This document shows, in pieces, positions 1 through 8,802 of a DNA stretch of 64,000 nucleotides (positions within the stretch are counted from its first letter, which is position 1; every line of letters begins with the position of its first letter). Position numbers and translations under genes: made by a program. The stretch lies in assembly GCF_900142545.1 (NCBI RefSeq), contig NZ_FRBF01000002.1:215560-279559 (forward strand), read 5' to 3'. Below the pieces are notes generated by a model. The model ran no database searches and was not told where the DNA came from. It was given only the letters and a program-made list of their open reading frames with translations. The stretch is from Fibrobacter sp. UWT2. GTDB lineage: Bacteria; Fibrobacterota; Fibrobacteria; Fibrobacterales; Fibrobacteraceae.

Positions 1-18
1 GGGTGACTTGAAAAACGA

Positions 19-46
19 AAAAGACCTTTCAGAGAAAGGTCTTTTT
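19..46 (-). terminator. Rho-independent terminator after the tRNA pair
   Basis: A perfect AAAGACCTTT/AAAGGTCTTT hairpin with a short AGAG loop has A and T runs on both sides. It lies just past the 3' end of tRNA-Asp on the minus strand, so it probably ends the tRNA transcript. The symmetry would let it work in both directions. Confidence 0.75.
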
Positions 47-49
47 TCG

Positions 50-125
50 CGGGATAGACGAGGCTTGAACTCGCAACCTCCGGCGTGACAGGCCGGTGCT
101 CTAACCAAAATTGAGCTACCACCCC
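50..125 (-). tRNA. tRNA-Asp (anticodon GTC)
   Basis: Read on the minus strand, the sequence folds as a cloverleaf. The acceptor stem GGGGTGG pairs with CTATCCC (two G-U pairs), the anticodon arm is CGGCCT-GTC-ACGCCGG, and the T arm contains GGTTGCGAGTTCAAGCC. The GTC anticodon decodes aspartate codons. CCA is not encoded. It lies 23 nt downstream of tRNA-Val on the same strand, so the two are probably co-transcribed. Confidence 0.93.
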
Positions 126-148
126 AAATCGTTTCCGATTTTCGGTAG

Positions 149-223
149 TGGGCGATAACGGATTCGAACCGCTGACATTCTGCTTGTAAGGCAGACGCTC
201 TGAACCAACTGAGCTAATCGCCC
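149..223 (-). tRNA. tRNA-Val (anticodon TAC)
   Basis: The minus strand shows the acceptor stem GGGCGAT/ATCGCCC, a D arm with AGCTCAGTTGGTTCAGAGC, the anticodon stem CTGCC-TTACAA-GCAG and a T arm with GGTTCGAATCC. The TAC anticodon decodes valine. CCA is not encoded. It sits 8 nt past the stop of the small membrane protein gene, so a shared transcript is possible. Confidence 0.93.
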
Positions 224-231
224 GAAAGGGT

Positions 232-420
232 TTACTTGTCCTGATTCTTGCCCTTCCAGAGGATTCCGACCGGAATCACAACCAGGTAGGCGGCAACCAA
301 GATAAGCGGTGCAACCGTGAGGGAAACCGGATTGTCTGCAGGGCCAGTAGCGAGGCAGATGAAACCGATCACGAGGAGCAACACACCGAGAGCAATCAGA
401 ATGATATTCTTTTTATCCAT
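232..420 (-). CDS. Small two-helix membrane protein
   Basis: This 62-residue protein has two hydrophobic segments, about residues 5-26 and 34-56, separated by a short polar loop (TGPADNP) and ending in a charged tail (KGKNQDK). The layout and the second-helix pattern (VAPLILVAAYLVVIP) resemble the small DUF3098-type membrane proteins of Bacteroidetes/Fibrobacter relatives, but that match is from memory. No catalytic residues are evident. The tRNA genes follow directly. It is probably a genuine inner-membrane protein of unknown role. Confidence 0.7.
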   Translation of the reverse strand: MDKKNIILIALGVLLLVIGFICLATGPADNPVSLTVAPLILVAAYLVVIPVGILWKGKNQDK

Positions 421-510
421 CAGTAAGTCCTCATCTCAAGATTACGAAGCCAAATATACAAAGTTTACGGCGCTTGTCAACCGATTTACGGCTAAAAAAC
501 GCACTTTTTT

Positions 511-605
511 TGCTCTGTGAGCAATAAACGCCTCGTATTAACGAGGCGTGGTTGCGAGAGCGAGCGCTCGGGGGACGTACTTAGTAGATTGGGCGCGAGC
601 GGTCT
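511..605 (-). repeat. 95-bp dispersed stem-loop repeat, copy 1
   Basis: On the minus strand the block starts at the pgpH stop codon. It runs through AGACCGCTCGCGCCC, GAGCGCTCGCTCTCGCAACC, a hairpin ACGCCTCG-TTAATA-CGAGGCGT and then TTGCTCACA. Almost the same series of blocks follows the second GGDEF gene at 63504 on the plus strand, with a different hairpin sequence. It probably acts as a 3' end or terminator for pgpH and belongs to a dispersed repeat family. Confidence 0.75.
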
Positions 606-2889
606 ATTTTTGTCCGGGGTACTTCACGCGAGTATGGTACGTTCCGTCCAAACTATCCAGGAATGCCCGTTCGAGCTTGAAAAGTTCCCTAATCGACAGG
701 TTACATTCGTTGAACTGGCCTTCAGTAAAGCGGCTTTCAATGGTCTTGTGAATCATCGCAGCCAAGGCTTCCGGGCTAGTATCCGTCATGGAGCGGCTTG
801 TAGCTTCAATGATGTCTGCAAGCATCAGAATGGCAGTTTCCTTGCTCTGCGGCTTCGGGCCCTTGTAGCTATAATCTTCGACCTTGACTTCTTCGCCGGT
901 TTCCTTAGCGTTTTCAAGAGCCTTATGGTAGAAGTACTGAATAATCGAAGAGCCGTGATGTTCGCGAATACCGGCAGCCACCAGCGACGGAATGTTGTAT
1001 TCATTAGCAAGGGCCGTACCCTGTTCTACGTGTCCGGTAATAATCTTCACGGACTGCAGCGGGTCGATGTTGTTATGCGGGTTGATTCCCTGCTTCTGGT
1101 TTTCAGTGAAGTATTCAGGGCGCATCGTCTTGCCGATATCATGATAAAGCGCCATCACGCGCACCAACAGGGAGTTGGCCCCGATGCTTTCGGCGACGTG
1201 TTCAGCAAGGTTCGAAACCTGGATACTGTGGTGGAATGTACCCGGAGCGTATTCGGAAATACGCTTGAGGGCCGGACGGTTAAAGTCCGACATTTCCATA
1301 AGCGTAAGCACCGTGGTGATACCGAAGATACGTTCCATCAAGTGTATCAAAGCCACAGAAGTGAGGGCGTAGCAAAGCACGATGTTGGCACTGGCAGCAA
1401 TCAGGTTCTGGTAGAAGGCTTCCAGAGAAAGGCGGTTGCGCAGCAGGAACATGACGCTAATGGCAGCGGCCATGGCGAGAATACCCACGATAATTCCATA
1501 CACGAACTGGACTCTGTAACGCATACGGGCAATAGGAGCCGTCGCAACAAAGGTCACGGCAATGGCGCAAATCATAGCGGCCAAGTCGTAGCCGTTCAAG
1601 ATGCCAAAAATCATGGACGAGAATACGGCGAAGGCAATGCCGATGCGGCGGCCGTAAAGCACCGTAGCCGTAATGGGAGTAAAGGCAAAGGGGTAAAGCC
1701 ACATGAAGTCCAGGTTCTCGGGAATAATCGAAATCTCGAGGCTTTTGATGCTTCCGGACATGTGGTGGAATCCCCAGAAAGTGAAAATCTGCAACAGGGC
1801 CAGCGCAATCAAGCTCCACAGCTGACGAGAGGTCCTGAACATTCCGCGAGACGGGGAATTATAAAGGAACAAGAAGAAGAACGTGACAATCAGAACGAAG
1901 ATAAGTGCGTTACCGTAAATAGCGGTAAAGGTCTTGGAGTTTTCTTCTTTCTGCTGGGCGCGTTGCAAGGCGTCGATCTTTTCGAGGATTTCCTTGGTGA
2001 TGGGCGCACCTTGTGCCACGATTTCCATGCCGCGCGGCACCATGCCCTTAATGAGGGTCACCTTGTTACGGGCTTCTTCGCGGCTAGCAATCGTTTCTTT
2101 TTCGAGGTAGAAAACGTTCGGCATCATGAACACGAACAGCGTTTCGTAGAAGGCACTCAAGAGGCCCTGTTCGTTCGGGAAACTCATCTGGAGCTGAGCG
2201 AAAGCTTCGTCGATGCGGCGGCGGAGGGGCTGGATGTTGCTTGCTTCGATGGTAGTCTTTTCGTTATCCTTGATTAAAGTAATGTTCGGCTTGGAATAGA
2301 CGATGTACTTGAAATCTTGCAGGTTATAGTTATCGCGGTAAAGCTGGGCAGCTGTTTCGGTACTGGCGATAAAGGTATTCGAAACACCTGCCTGAAGCAT
2401 GCGGTTGAATACGTTCATGAGCGAGTCACGGGCCTTGGAATTCAAGCTCAAGGGCTTAATTGCCGATGTAGAAATACGCTGCTTCAAGACTTCGTAGATG
2501 CGGGATGCCTGTACCACCTTGGACTGCAGCGTCGAATCGCTTTCGCCGCTGGCAGTCAGCTGGTTGATTTGAATCTGCAGGGATCCGTACTGAGCGAGTT
2601 TGTGCAGGAACAGTTTGAGATCTTCGGAAACGCGATTGGTTTCGTCGCTGTTGTAACCGAAAATGGCGTTCACCTTTTCGGCGGCGCGAGTCTTTTCGGC
2701 TTCGATTTCCTGTTCCGACTTGGGAACTTCGAAGTTGATGGGAGCGACAATGGTACGCGTACTCACCTGGCCCAAATGCGGGCGTTCAGACTGGAGCGCA
2801 ATATTCTTATCGGGGAAAAGGAAGATTGCCGCGGCGACAACCAGGACCCAGCCGATAATTAAATGAAATCTCATCTGTTTCTTTTTCAT
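604..2889 (-). CDS. pgpH: 7TM-HD family phosphodiesterase (PgpH/YqfF type)
   Basis: This 761-residue membrane protein starts with one transmembrane segment (about residues 8-25). A long extracytoplasmic 7TMR-HDED-type region extends to about 330, a block of transmembrane helices spans roughly 330-540, and a C-terminal cytoplasmic HD domain has the motif ALYHDIGK near residue 580. Characterised relatives hydrolyse cyclic di-AMP to pApA; that activity is inferred here. The gene begins 6 nt after the phoH stop, so the two are co-transcribed, a common bacterial arrangement. Domain order and length fit the family, and the dispersed stem-loop repeat follows the stop directly. Confidence 0.9.
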   Translation of the reverse strand: MKKKQMRFHLIIGWVLVVAAAIFLFPDKNIALQSERPHLGQVSTRTIVAPINFEVPKSEQEIEAEKTRAAEKVNAIFGYNSDETNRVSEDLKLFLHKLAQYGSLQIQINQLTASGESDSTLQSKVVQASRIYEVLKQRISTSAIKPLSLNSKARDSLMNVFNRMLQAGVSNTFIASTETAAQLYRDNYNLQDFKYIVYSKPNITLIKDNEKTTIEASNIQPLRRRIDEAFAQLQMSFPNEQGLLSAFYETLFVFMMPNVFYLEKETIASREEARNKVTLIKGMVPRGMEIVAQGAPITKEILEKIDALQRAQQKEENSKTFTAIYGNALIFVLIVTFFFLFLYNSPSRGMFRTSRQLWSLIALALLQIFTFWGFHHMSGSIKSLEISIIPENLDFMWLYPFAFTPITATVLYGRRIGIAFAVFSSMIFGILNGYDLAAMICAIAVTFVATAPIARMRYRVQFVYGIIVGILAMAAAISVMFLLRNRLSLEAFYQNLIAASANIVLCYALTSVALIHLMERIFGITTVLTLMEMSDFNRPALKRISEYAPGTFHHSIQVSNLAEHVAESIGANSLLVRVMALYHDIGKTMRPEYFTENQKQGINPHNNIDPLQSVKIITGHVEQGTALANEYNIPSLVAAGIREHHGSSIIQYFYHKALENAKETGEEVKVEDYSYKGPKPQSKETAILMLADIIEATSRSMTDTSPEALAAMIHKTIESRFTEGQFNECNLSIRELFKLERAFLDSLDGTYHTRVKYPGQK

Positions 2890-2895
2890 AGGAGC

Positions 2896-3843
2896 TTATT
2901 TCTCCTTTTCATATGCGTTCAAAATATCTTTCACGAGCGGGTGGCGAAGCACGTCGGTGGCTGTAAATTCCACTTGCGCAATTCCATGAATTCCCTTCAG
3001 AAGTTTCATGGCGTGCATCAGGCCCGACTTTTGGCCCTTGCCCAAATCCACTTGGGTGGCGTCACCTGTAATAATAGCTTTGCTGTGCGGACCAAGGCGG
3101 GTAAGGAACATTTTCATCTGTTCCGGCGTGGTGTTCTGGGCTTCGTCCAGAATGATAAAGGCCCGTTTGAGGGTGCGTCCGCGCATGTAGGCGAGGGGAG
3201 CCACTTCAATGGCCCCGGTTTCTTCGTATTTGCGGAGCTTTTCCACAGGCAAAAGTTCCGACAGGCTGTCGTGGATGGGGCGCAAGTACGGAGCGATTTT
3301 TTCTTTCAAGTCACCGGGCAGGTAGCCCAGAGATTCTCCGGCTTCGACGGCCGGGCGGACAAGGCAGATTCGTTCTGCCTCGTGGCGTTCCAAGCTGGAA
3401 ACCGCAAGAGTCACCGCCAAGAAGGTCTTGCCGGTTCCGGCAGGGCCTTTCGCGAAGATGATGTCATTATGTTCGACTGCCCGTACCAGTTCGGCCTGGG
3501 CTTTGGTCTTTGCAAAGACAGAAACTCCCATGCGGTTTCTGAAAATGGGCGTAGTGGGAATAGCCCCGCTATGGTCATCAAGAGAAACATCGGTGGGGTC
3601 AAGCATGCGTTCCAGTTCGGTGGCGGTAAGCACCTTGCCGTGTCGGGCAGCCATTTTCAGTTGATCTAGAACGGCAAATACACCCGTCGTATCGCTATTT
3701 TCGTTTGCGATAATCCTAAGCCCCGGAAGCCTTGTCTGTATTTCAACACAAAAACGGCTCTCCAATAAGCGGAAAACCGTTTCGTTTTCGCCTGAAATCG
3801 TTCGTTTCAGGTCGTCCGATAATGAATAGCGTAATTCGTTCAT
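2896..3843 (-). CDS. phoH: PhoH family ATPase
   Basis: The 315-residue protein has the PhoH P-loop domain, with Walker A GPAGTGKT near residue 135 and a Walker B-like strand AFIILDEAQNTT near residue 230. An N-terminal region of about 110 residues precedes it, as in PhoH-like proteins that carry a small nucleic-acid-binding module. The family is predicted to act in RNA metabolism; the exact substrate is unknown. Only 6 nt separate it from downstream pgpH, and it starts 21 nt after the upstream lipoprotein gene on the same strand, suggesting a three-gene operon. Confidence 0.92.
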   Translation of the reverse strand: MNELRYSLSDDLKRTISGENETVFRLLESRFCVEIQTRLPGLRIIANENSDTTGVFAVLDQLKMAARHGKVLTATELERMLDPTDVSLDDHSGAIPTTPIFRNRMGVSVFAKTKAQAELVRAVEHNDIIFAKGPAGTGKTFLAVTLAVSSLERHEAERICLVRPAVEAGESLGYLPGDLKEKIAPYLRPIHDSLSELLPVEKLRKYEETGAIEVAPLAYMRGRTLKRAFIILDEAQNTTPEQMKMFLTRLGPHSKAIITGDATQVDLGKGQKSGLMHAMKLLKGIHGIAQVEFTATDVLRHPLVKDILNAYEKEK

Positions 3844-3864
3844 CGAGAACGTGTCAGCTATAAA

Positions 3865-4155
3865 TTATTCCTCGGAAGCAGGAGCTGTAGAGATACCGAG
3901 CTTGTTTTTGGCTTCGAAGATTTCCTTGCGGAGCTTGTGGTTTTCTTCGGTAATGGCGACAGCTTCGTCTTCGGTCTTTTTCAGCTTGTTTTCGTCAATC
4001 TTTTCCTTCGGAGCAGATCTCTGAGCGGAGGGCGTTCCGCTATCGTCGCCATAATCTTCGTCGCTAGAAGAACCACCGGAAGAGCCGGCGCAAGCGGTGA
4101 ACAGTGCTACAGTTGATGCTGCAAGGATCAATTTCCAATTTTTAAAAAGAGACAT
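3865..4155 (-). CDS. Small lipoprotein with a coiled-coil tail
   Basis: The 96-residue product has a lysine-containing N-terminus, a hydrophobic segment and a lipobox ending LFTAC near residue 21, so it should be a lipoprotein. A Ser/Gly/Asp-rich linker follows. Residues 50-85 are rich in Lys and Glu with heptad-like spacing, suggesting a short coiled coil. No family is recognised. It heads a minus-strand group with phoH and pgpH, which may be positional only. Confidence 0.75.
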   Translation of the reverse strand: MSLFKNWKLILAASTVALFTACAGSSGGSSSDEDYGDDSGTPSAQRSAPKEKIDENKLKKTEDEAVAITEENHKLRKEIFEAKNKLGISTAPASEE

Positions 4156-4267
4156 TTAATCAGGCTCCATTCTAGTCTGTGATGCCTCAAATGTATATAA
4201 TTTAAAGCAAAAGCGGTGCGAAAAAGGTAAATTTATACCGAAATTTTACCTATTTAGAGGCAAAAAA

Positions 4268-5632
4268 ATGGTCGAAAAGTCAATTTATAAGCCCTATTCG
4301 CAAGTTTTTATATCGTCTGACCGCTACAATTCCAAGAATTTGTACAGAAAACGCCGCAAGGCCATGCTCAAGGAACTCGATTCGTTCTGCGTTTTTGCAG
4401 GAATCCCCATGGATCCCGGTACTGAAGAAGCTTACGTGCAAATTTGGAATAAGATGGTGCAGGAACCGGCCTTCATGTTCCTGACAGGAATCAATCAGGC
4501 GGGTTGCTACCTGCTGCTCGATCCGATGACCGATGAAGAAATCCTATTCGTGCCGCCCAAGGACCCGTTCAAGGAATTCTGGAACGGCAAGCGCCTGGGC
4601 TTTTTGGAAGGCGATAACGAAGTTGCCCGCATTACGGGAATCCAAGATGTTCGCCCTGTAGATGAACTCATGGATACGGTGGTTGCCCGCGCGAAAAAGC
4701 TTCCGAAGGGGAGCTACGCTTACGCCTACTACTTTGAGAAGTTCAAGGAAGACCACAACGACCGGTTCAGGCACCAGCTGCTCAAGGCGCTCAAGCCTAC
4801 AGGAATCAAGCTCAAGAGTGCAGCTGCTCTGCATTGGTCGCTTCGACTCCCGCTGGAACCTGAACGCATTATGGATGCCGAGGCGGCGCAGGCGGTAACG
4901 AATAACGCCTTCCGTAAGGTGCTCGCCGAAATGAAGACTTTCAAGACCGAACGCGATTTGGGCTTGAAGTTGGATTATGAAATGCAGCGTGAAAGCGACG
5001 GTGACTTGGCTTTCCCGACCATTGTGGCTGGCGGCGCAAATGCATGCTGCTTGCACTACGTCAAGAAAGACGAACCGTTGAAGGCGGGGGAGCTGGTGCT
5101 CTTGGATTTTGGCATTCGCATCGGAAGCCTGCATAGCGATATTTCCCGCACCATTCCTGTCTCCGGCAAGTTCAGCCCGCTACAGAAATTGCTGTATCAG
5201 ATAGTGCTTGATTCTCAGGTTGAATACCAGAAGCATGTGCGCCCGGGCGTATCTCTCAAGGAAATCGGGATGGTTCCTTGGGACTACATTATGCAGGAAT
5301 TGGAAACCCGCTTGGTTAAAGGCGCGAAGGGTTCGTACAAATTATTGTATGACAAGCGCCCGCACGGGGTAAGCCATTTTATCGGCGAACAGATTCACGA
5401 AGGCGAACCGGGAACCCGCTCCTTGGATACTGTCCTCAGACCGGGAATGCTGATTTCTTGCGAGCCGGGGCTCTACGGCGAATTCAAGGCGACCATTGCC
5501 GGCAAGACTTACCGCGAAAAAATCGGTATCCGTATCGAAGACGACCTGCTAATTACCAAGGACGGATTCAGGAACATTTCTGAAGATATCCCAAAAACGG
5601 TCGATGATTTGGAACGGCTGATGAAAGGTTGA
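4268..5632 (+). CDS. pepP: Xaa-Pro aminopeptidase-type M24 metallopeptidase
   Basis: This 454-residue protein has an N-terminal creatinase-like domain and a C-terminal pita-bread peptidase domain. The expected metal ligands are present: Asp in LLDFGIR (about 280), Asp in LHSDISRT (about 291), His in GVSHFIG (about 370), Glu in CEPGLYG (about 399) and Glu in IRIEDD (about 423). The family removes an N-terminal residue preceding proline using two metal ions. AGAGG stands 7 nt before the ATG. The symbol is assigned by family; other M24B peptidases such as prolidase are possible. Confidence 0.87.
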   Translation: MVEKSIYKPYSQVFISSDRYNSKNLYRKRRKAMLKELDSFCVFAGIPMDPGTEEAYVQIWNKMVQEPAFMFLTGINQAGCYLLLDPMTDEEILFVPPKDPFKEFWNGKRLGFLEGDNEVARITGIQDVRPVDELMDTVVARAKKLPKGSYAYAYYFEKFKEDHNDRFRHQLLKALKPTGIKLKSAAALHWSLRLPLEPERIMDAEAAQAVTNNAFRKVLAEMKTFKTERDLGLKLDYEMQRESDGDLAFPTIVAGGANACCLHYVKKDEPLKAGELVLLDFGIRIGSLHSDISRTIPVSGKFSPLQKLLYQIVLDSQVEYQKHVRPGVSLKEIGMVPWDYIMQELETRLVKGAKGSYKLLYDKRPHGVSHFIGEQIHEGEPGTRSLDTVLRPGMLISCEPGLYGEFKATIAGKTYREKIGIRIEDDLLITKDGFRNISEDIPKTVDDLERLMKG

Positions 5633-5646
5633 TTTTTTATCGGTTT

Positions 5647-5674
5647 CTCTCGTCTCTCGCCTCTCGTCTCTCGT
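5647..5674. repeat. Heptamer array CTCTCGT x4
   Basis: Four tandem 7-bp units (CTCTCGT, CTCTCGC, CTCTCGT, CTCTCGT) fill 28 bp between the M24 peptidase gene and proS. It is one of several heptamer arrays in this window with different unit sequences but often the same four-unit length. Confidence 0.8.
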
Positions 5675-5718
5675 CTAATTTCTAAATTTAGCCCGTAAAA
5701 TTTTAAAAGGCAAAAACC

Positions 5719-7413
5719 ATGAAACTCTCCAAGTACTTTTACGTGACGCTCCGCGAAACGCCGAGCGATGCCACCATGCCCTCCCACATCTTCCTCATGC
5801 GCGGCGGCTACATCAAGCCCGTCTCTACCGGTATCTACTCCATGATGCCCATGGGTTTCCGCGTGATCCAGAAGATTGTGAACATCATCCGCGAAGAAAT
5901 GAACAAGATCGGTGGTATCGAAGTGGACCTGCCGGTGGTGCAGACCGCTGAACTCTGGAGCGAATCGGGCCGTTACCAGGCCATCGGCGAAGAACTGCTC
6001 CGCTTCAAGGATCGCAACAACCACAACATGGTGCTTGCCATGACGCACGAAGAGGCCATGACCGACCTCGTGCGCTACGTGCTCAACAGCTACAAGCAAC
6101 TGCCGGTGATGCTCTACCAGTTCAAGACCAAGTACCGTGACGAAGCCCGTGCCCGCGGTGGTCTGATCCGCGTCCGCGAATTCTTGATGAAGGATGCCTA
6201 CAGTTTCCACACCAGCCAGGAAGACCTCGACCGTCACTACCAGGAAGAATACGACGCCTACCTGCGCATCTACCGTCGCGTGGGCATTGAACCGGTGGTG
6301 GTGCAGAGCGATACGGGCATTATGGGCGGTAAGGTCGCTCACGAATTCATGCTCGACACTCCGAACGGCGAAGACTACTTGATTCTCTGCAAGAAGTGCG
6401 GCTACCAAGCCAACCGCGAAATCGCCAAGTTCCAGCGCGTGCCGTTCAAGGGCGACGAAAATGCAGCCCTCGAAAAGGTCGCCACGCCGAACAGCGAAAG
6501 CATCGACGAACTCACCAAGTTCCTGAACGTGCCTGCCGAATCTACTGCCAAGTGCGTGTTCTTCGACTTCGAAGGCAAGCTCATCACGGTGGTGGTTCCG
6601 GGCAACCTCGACGTTTCCGAAATCAAGCTCCACAACCTCTTGAAGGCCAAGGAACTCTACCCGGCCGAAGACAGCCTCATCAAGGCCTGCGGCATGGTTC
6701 CGGGCTTTGCTTCCCCGATTAACGCACACGACACCCGCATCATCGTGGACGAAGCGATTGCCGATTCCTTCGACCTCGTGACGGGTGCCAACGAAGAAGG
6801 CTTCCACTTCAAGCATTGCAACCCGAAGCGCGACTTCCCGAAGTTCGAAGTGGCCGACATCGCCGAAGCATCCGAAGTCTGCAAGTGCCCCTGCTGCGGC
6901 GAGCTCCTCACCGAGACCCGCGGCATCGAAATGGGCAACATCTTCAAGCTGGGCACCAAGTTCTCTGAATCCATGGGTGCGAAGTTCCTCACCGCCGAAA
7001 AGACCACCGCTCCCGCCATCATGGGCTGCTACGGCATCGGCGTGGGCCGCCTGATGGCATCCGTCGTGGAAAACAGCCACGACGACTTCGGACCGATTTG
7101 GCCCAAGTCCATCGCTCCGTTCCAAGTGGAAATCGTCCCCATCGGCAAGGAAGCTGAACTCGTTGAACTCGCCGAAAAGTTCGAGAAGGAACTCGAAGCA
7201 GCCGGCATCGACGTACTCGTGGACGACCGCGACGAACGCCCGGGCGTGAAGTTCAAGGACGCCGACCTCTGGGGTTCTCCGGTGCGCATCGCCATCGGCA
7301 AGAAGGGACTTGCCAACGGCGAAGTCGAATGGAAGTTCCGCAACGAAAAGGAATTCTCCATGGTCAAGGTCGAAGACGTTGTCGCCAAGGCCAAGGCTTA
7401 CTTCGCTGAATAA
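5719..7413 (+). CDS. proS: Prolyl-tRNA synthetase, bacterial type with editing insertion
   Basis: This 564-residue class II synthetase charges tRNA-Pro with proline. The N-terminus (residues 1-30) is typical of bacterial ProRS, followed by motif 2 around TKYRDEARARGGLIRVREF. The insertion/editing domain occupies about residues 225-405 and removes mischarged Ala-tRNA-Pro. Motif 3 contains CYGIGVGRLMA, and a C-terminal anticodon-binding domain follows. Length and domain order are those of the bacterial form. AAAAGGCAAAAACC provides the ribosome binding site and a strong terminator follows. Confidence 0.97.
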   Translation: MKLSKYFYVTLRETPSDATMPSHIFLMRGGYIKPVSTGIYSMMPMGFRVIQKIVNIIREEMNKIGGIEVDLPVVQTAELWSESGRYQAIGEELLRFKDRNNHNMVLAMTHEEAMTDLVRYVLNSYKQLPVMLYQFKTKYRDEARARGGLIRVREFLMKDAYSFHTSQEDLDRHYQEEYDAYLRIYRRVGIEPVVVQSDTGIMGGKVAHEFMLDTPNGEDYLILCKKCGYQANREIAKFQRVPFKGDENAALEKVATPNSESIDELTKFLNVPAESTAKCVFFDFEGKLITVVVPGNLDVSEIKLHNLLKAKELYPAEDSLIKACGMVPGFASPINAHDTRIIVDEAIADSFDLVTGANEEGFHFKHCNPKRDFPKFEVADIAEASEVCKCPCCGELLTETRGIEMGNIFKLGTKFSESMGAKFLTAEKTTAPAIMGCYGIGVGRLMASVVENSHDDFGPIWPKSIAPFQVEIVPIGKEAELVELAEKFEKELEAAGIDVLVDDRDERPGVKFKDADLWGSPVRIAIGKKGLANGEVEWKFRNEKEFSMVKVEDVVAKAKAYFAE

Positions 7414-7435
7414 TCCTAATTTATAAGCAAACAAC

Positions 7436-7466
7436 CCCCTGTAGTAGCCCGCTACAGGGGATTTTT
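7436..7466 (+). terminator. Terminator after proS
   Basis: The hairpin CCCCTGTAG/CTACAGGGG with a TAGCCCG-type loop is followed by ATTTTTCT. It lies 22 nt after the proS stop and insulates it from the next gene. Confidence 0.88.
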
Positions 7467-7506
7467 CTATATTTCCTCTCGAAAAAATTTCTCTAAGGAG
7501 ATTCAA

Positions 7507-8793
7507 ATGGACATGAAGAAGATTGCTCTTGGTTCTGCAGCATTGGCTGCATTTGGTCTTATGGCTTGCAATGGTGAAAAGGCTATTGAAAAAGCTCCGG
7601 CCTCCATTAATGCCAATACGACTGATGACCAGAAATTTGCCTATATGCTGGGTGCCCAGTTCGGTGGCCAGAACTTCACGATTATTCCGCGCCAGATGGG
7701 TGAAGAACTTTTCCAAGACGCCGTTATCCAGGGTGTTCTTGACGATGTGAAGTCTAGCAAAGACACGAACTTCAAACCCCAGATGATTCCGGATTCCCTG
7801 CAGGCTATTAGCCAGCGCTACTCTACGATCGCTCGTAAGCGTTACGAAGAAACTCGCCCGGATAGCGCTATGATGGCCGAAGGCAATAACGAAAAGATCA
7901 AGGCTTACATTGATTCCGTGGCCCGCGCTCAGCCGATTGCAAAGGCTCCGGCTTCTACTGGTGCCGCTATTACTATTGCTGCCGATTCTCCAGACAACAC
8001 CAAGTTCTCTTACCTGCTCGGTCTTCAGTTTGCACACCAATTTATCAATATCGGTAACCAATTCCAGACCGAATTCGATGTGGACTACTTTATTTTGGGT
8101 ATCAAGGAATCTGCCGCCAAGGTTGCTGATTCTACTTACACGCTCCAGCTCCCGCAGGATTCTCTCAATGCCATTGGCCAGCGCTACCAGCAGAAGATGC
8201 AGGATTTGCGCGCTGAAGCCATCAAGAAGCAGCAGGAAGAAGAAGCCAAGCTGAAGGAAGAAATTGCTCCGCTCCGCGGCGATACGCTTGCTAACGGTAT
8301 GCCGCAGAAGTTCAACACGAAGGTAAAGGCTACCAAGATTTCTGTGGACAAGACCATTGCAAAGGATCTTGAAAACCTCGAACCGTTTGCAGGCAAGCCG
8401 CTCCTGGTCATGTACTTCTCTGCCACTTGCGGTCACTGCGCTCACGCAGCACCCGAAGTGCTTGCCATGGCCAAGGAATTTGCTCCGAAGGGCTTGATTA
8501 CGCTCGCAGTGGCTAGCGGCGGCAACCAGAAGGTCGGCATCCGCAAGTTCATGGACAACGCCAAGTGGGACGAAACCATCAACGTTGTTTGGGACGAATC
8601 CCGCCAGTTCGGCGAACTCTATAGCGATGGCTACGTTCCGAAGGTCTACGCTGTGAACCCGGACGGCACTTACAAGATGTATGCCGCCTTCGAAAGCGAA
8701 AAGGAACAGCTCAAGAAGGACCTCGCTGATCTTGTCGCTGGCAAGAAGGTGGAATGGAACCCCGAAGCTCCGAAGACTGAAGAAAAGAAGTAA
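7507..8793 (+). CDS. Lipoprotein with two FKBP_N-like domains and a thioredoxin-like domain
   Basis: This 428-residue protein has a lipobox ending LMAC near residue 21. Two segments (about 40-125 and 160-250) look like the N-terminal dimerisation domain of FKBP-type peptidyl-prolyl isomerases: each has KFAYMLG or KFSYLLG, an F.(D/L)..(I/L).G(V/I) stretch and a charged helix. No FKBP catalytic domain follows. The C-terminus (about 285-415) is a TlpA/thioredoxin-like domain with CGHC in FSATCGHCAHAAPE and a conserved VP before the last strand. It is probably an envelope thiol-disulfide oxidoreductase. A ribosome binding site (AAGGAG) precedes the ATG. Confidence 0.82.
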   Translation: MDMKKIALGSAALAAFGLMACNGEKAIEKAPASINANTTDDQKFAYMLGAQFGGQNFTIIPRQMGEELFQDAVIQGVLDDVKSSKDTNFKPQMIPDSLQAISQRYSTIARKRYEETRPDSAMMAEGNNEKIKAYIDSVARAQPIAKAPASTGAAITIAADSPDNTKFSYLLGLQFAHQFINIGNQFQTEFDVDYFILGIKESAAKVADSTYTLQLPQDSLNAIGQRYQQKMQDLRAEAIKKQQEEEAKLKEEIAPLRGDTLANGMPQKFNTKVKATKISVDKTIAKDLENLEPFAGKPLLVMYFSATCGHCAHAAPEVLAMAKEFAPKGLITLAVASGGNQKVGIRKFMDNAKWDETINVVWDESRQFGELYSDGYVPKVYAVNPDGTYKMYAAFESEKEQLKKDLADLVAGKKVEWNPEAPKTEEKK

Positions 8794-8802
8794 TCGCTTC
8801 TA

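Noticed and set aside
517..2277. A 586-codon open frame on the plus strand
   Set aside because: It is antisense to pgpH, whose domains and motifs are clear, and its product looks like random low-complexity sequence.
5509..8445. A 978-codon open frame on the minus strand
   Set aside because: It is antisense to proS and the thioredoxin-like lipoprotein gene, has a His/Val/Glu-biased composition typical of reverse frames in this codon usage, and matches no family.
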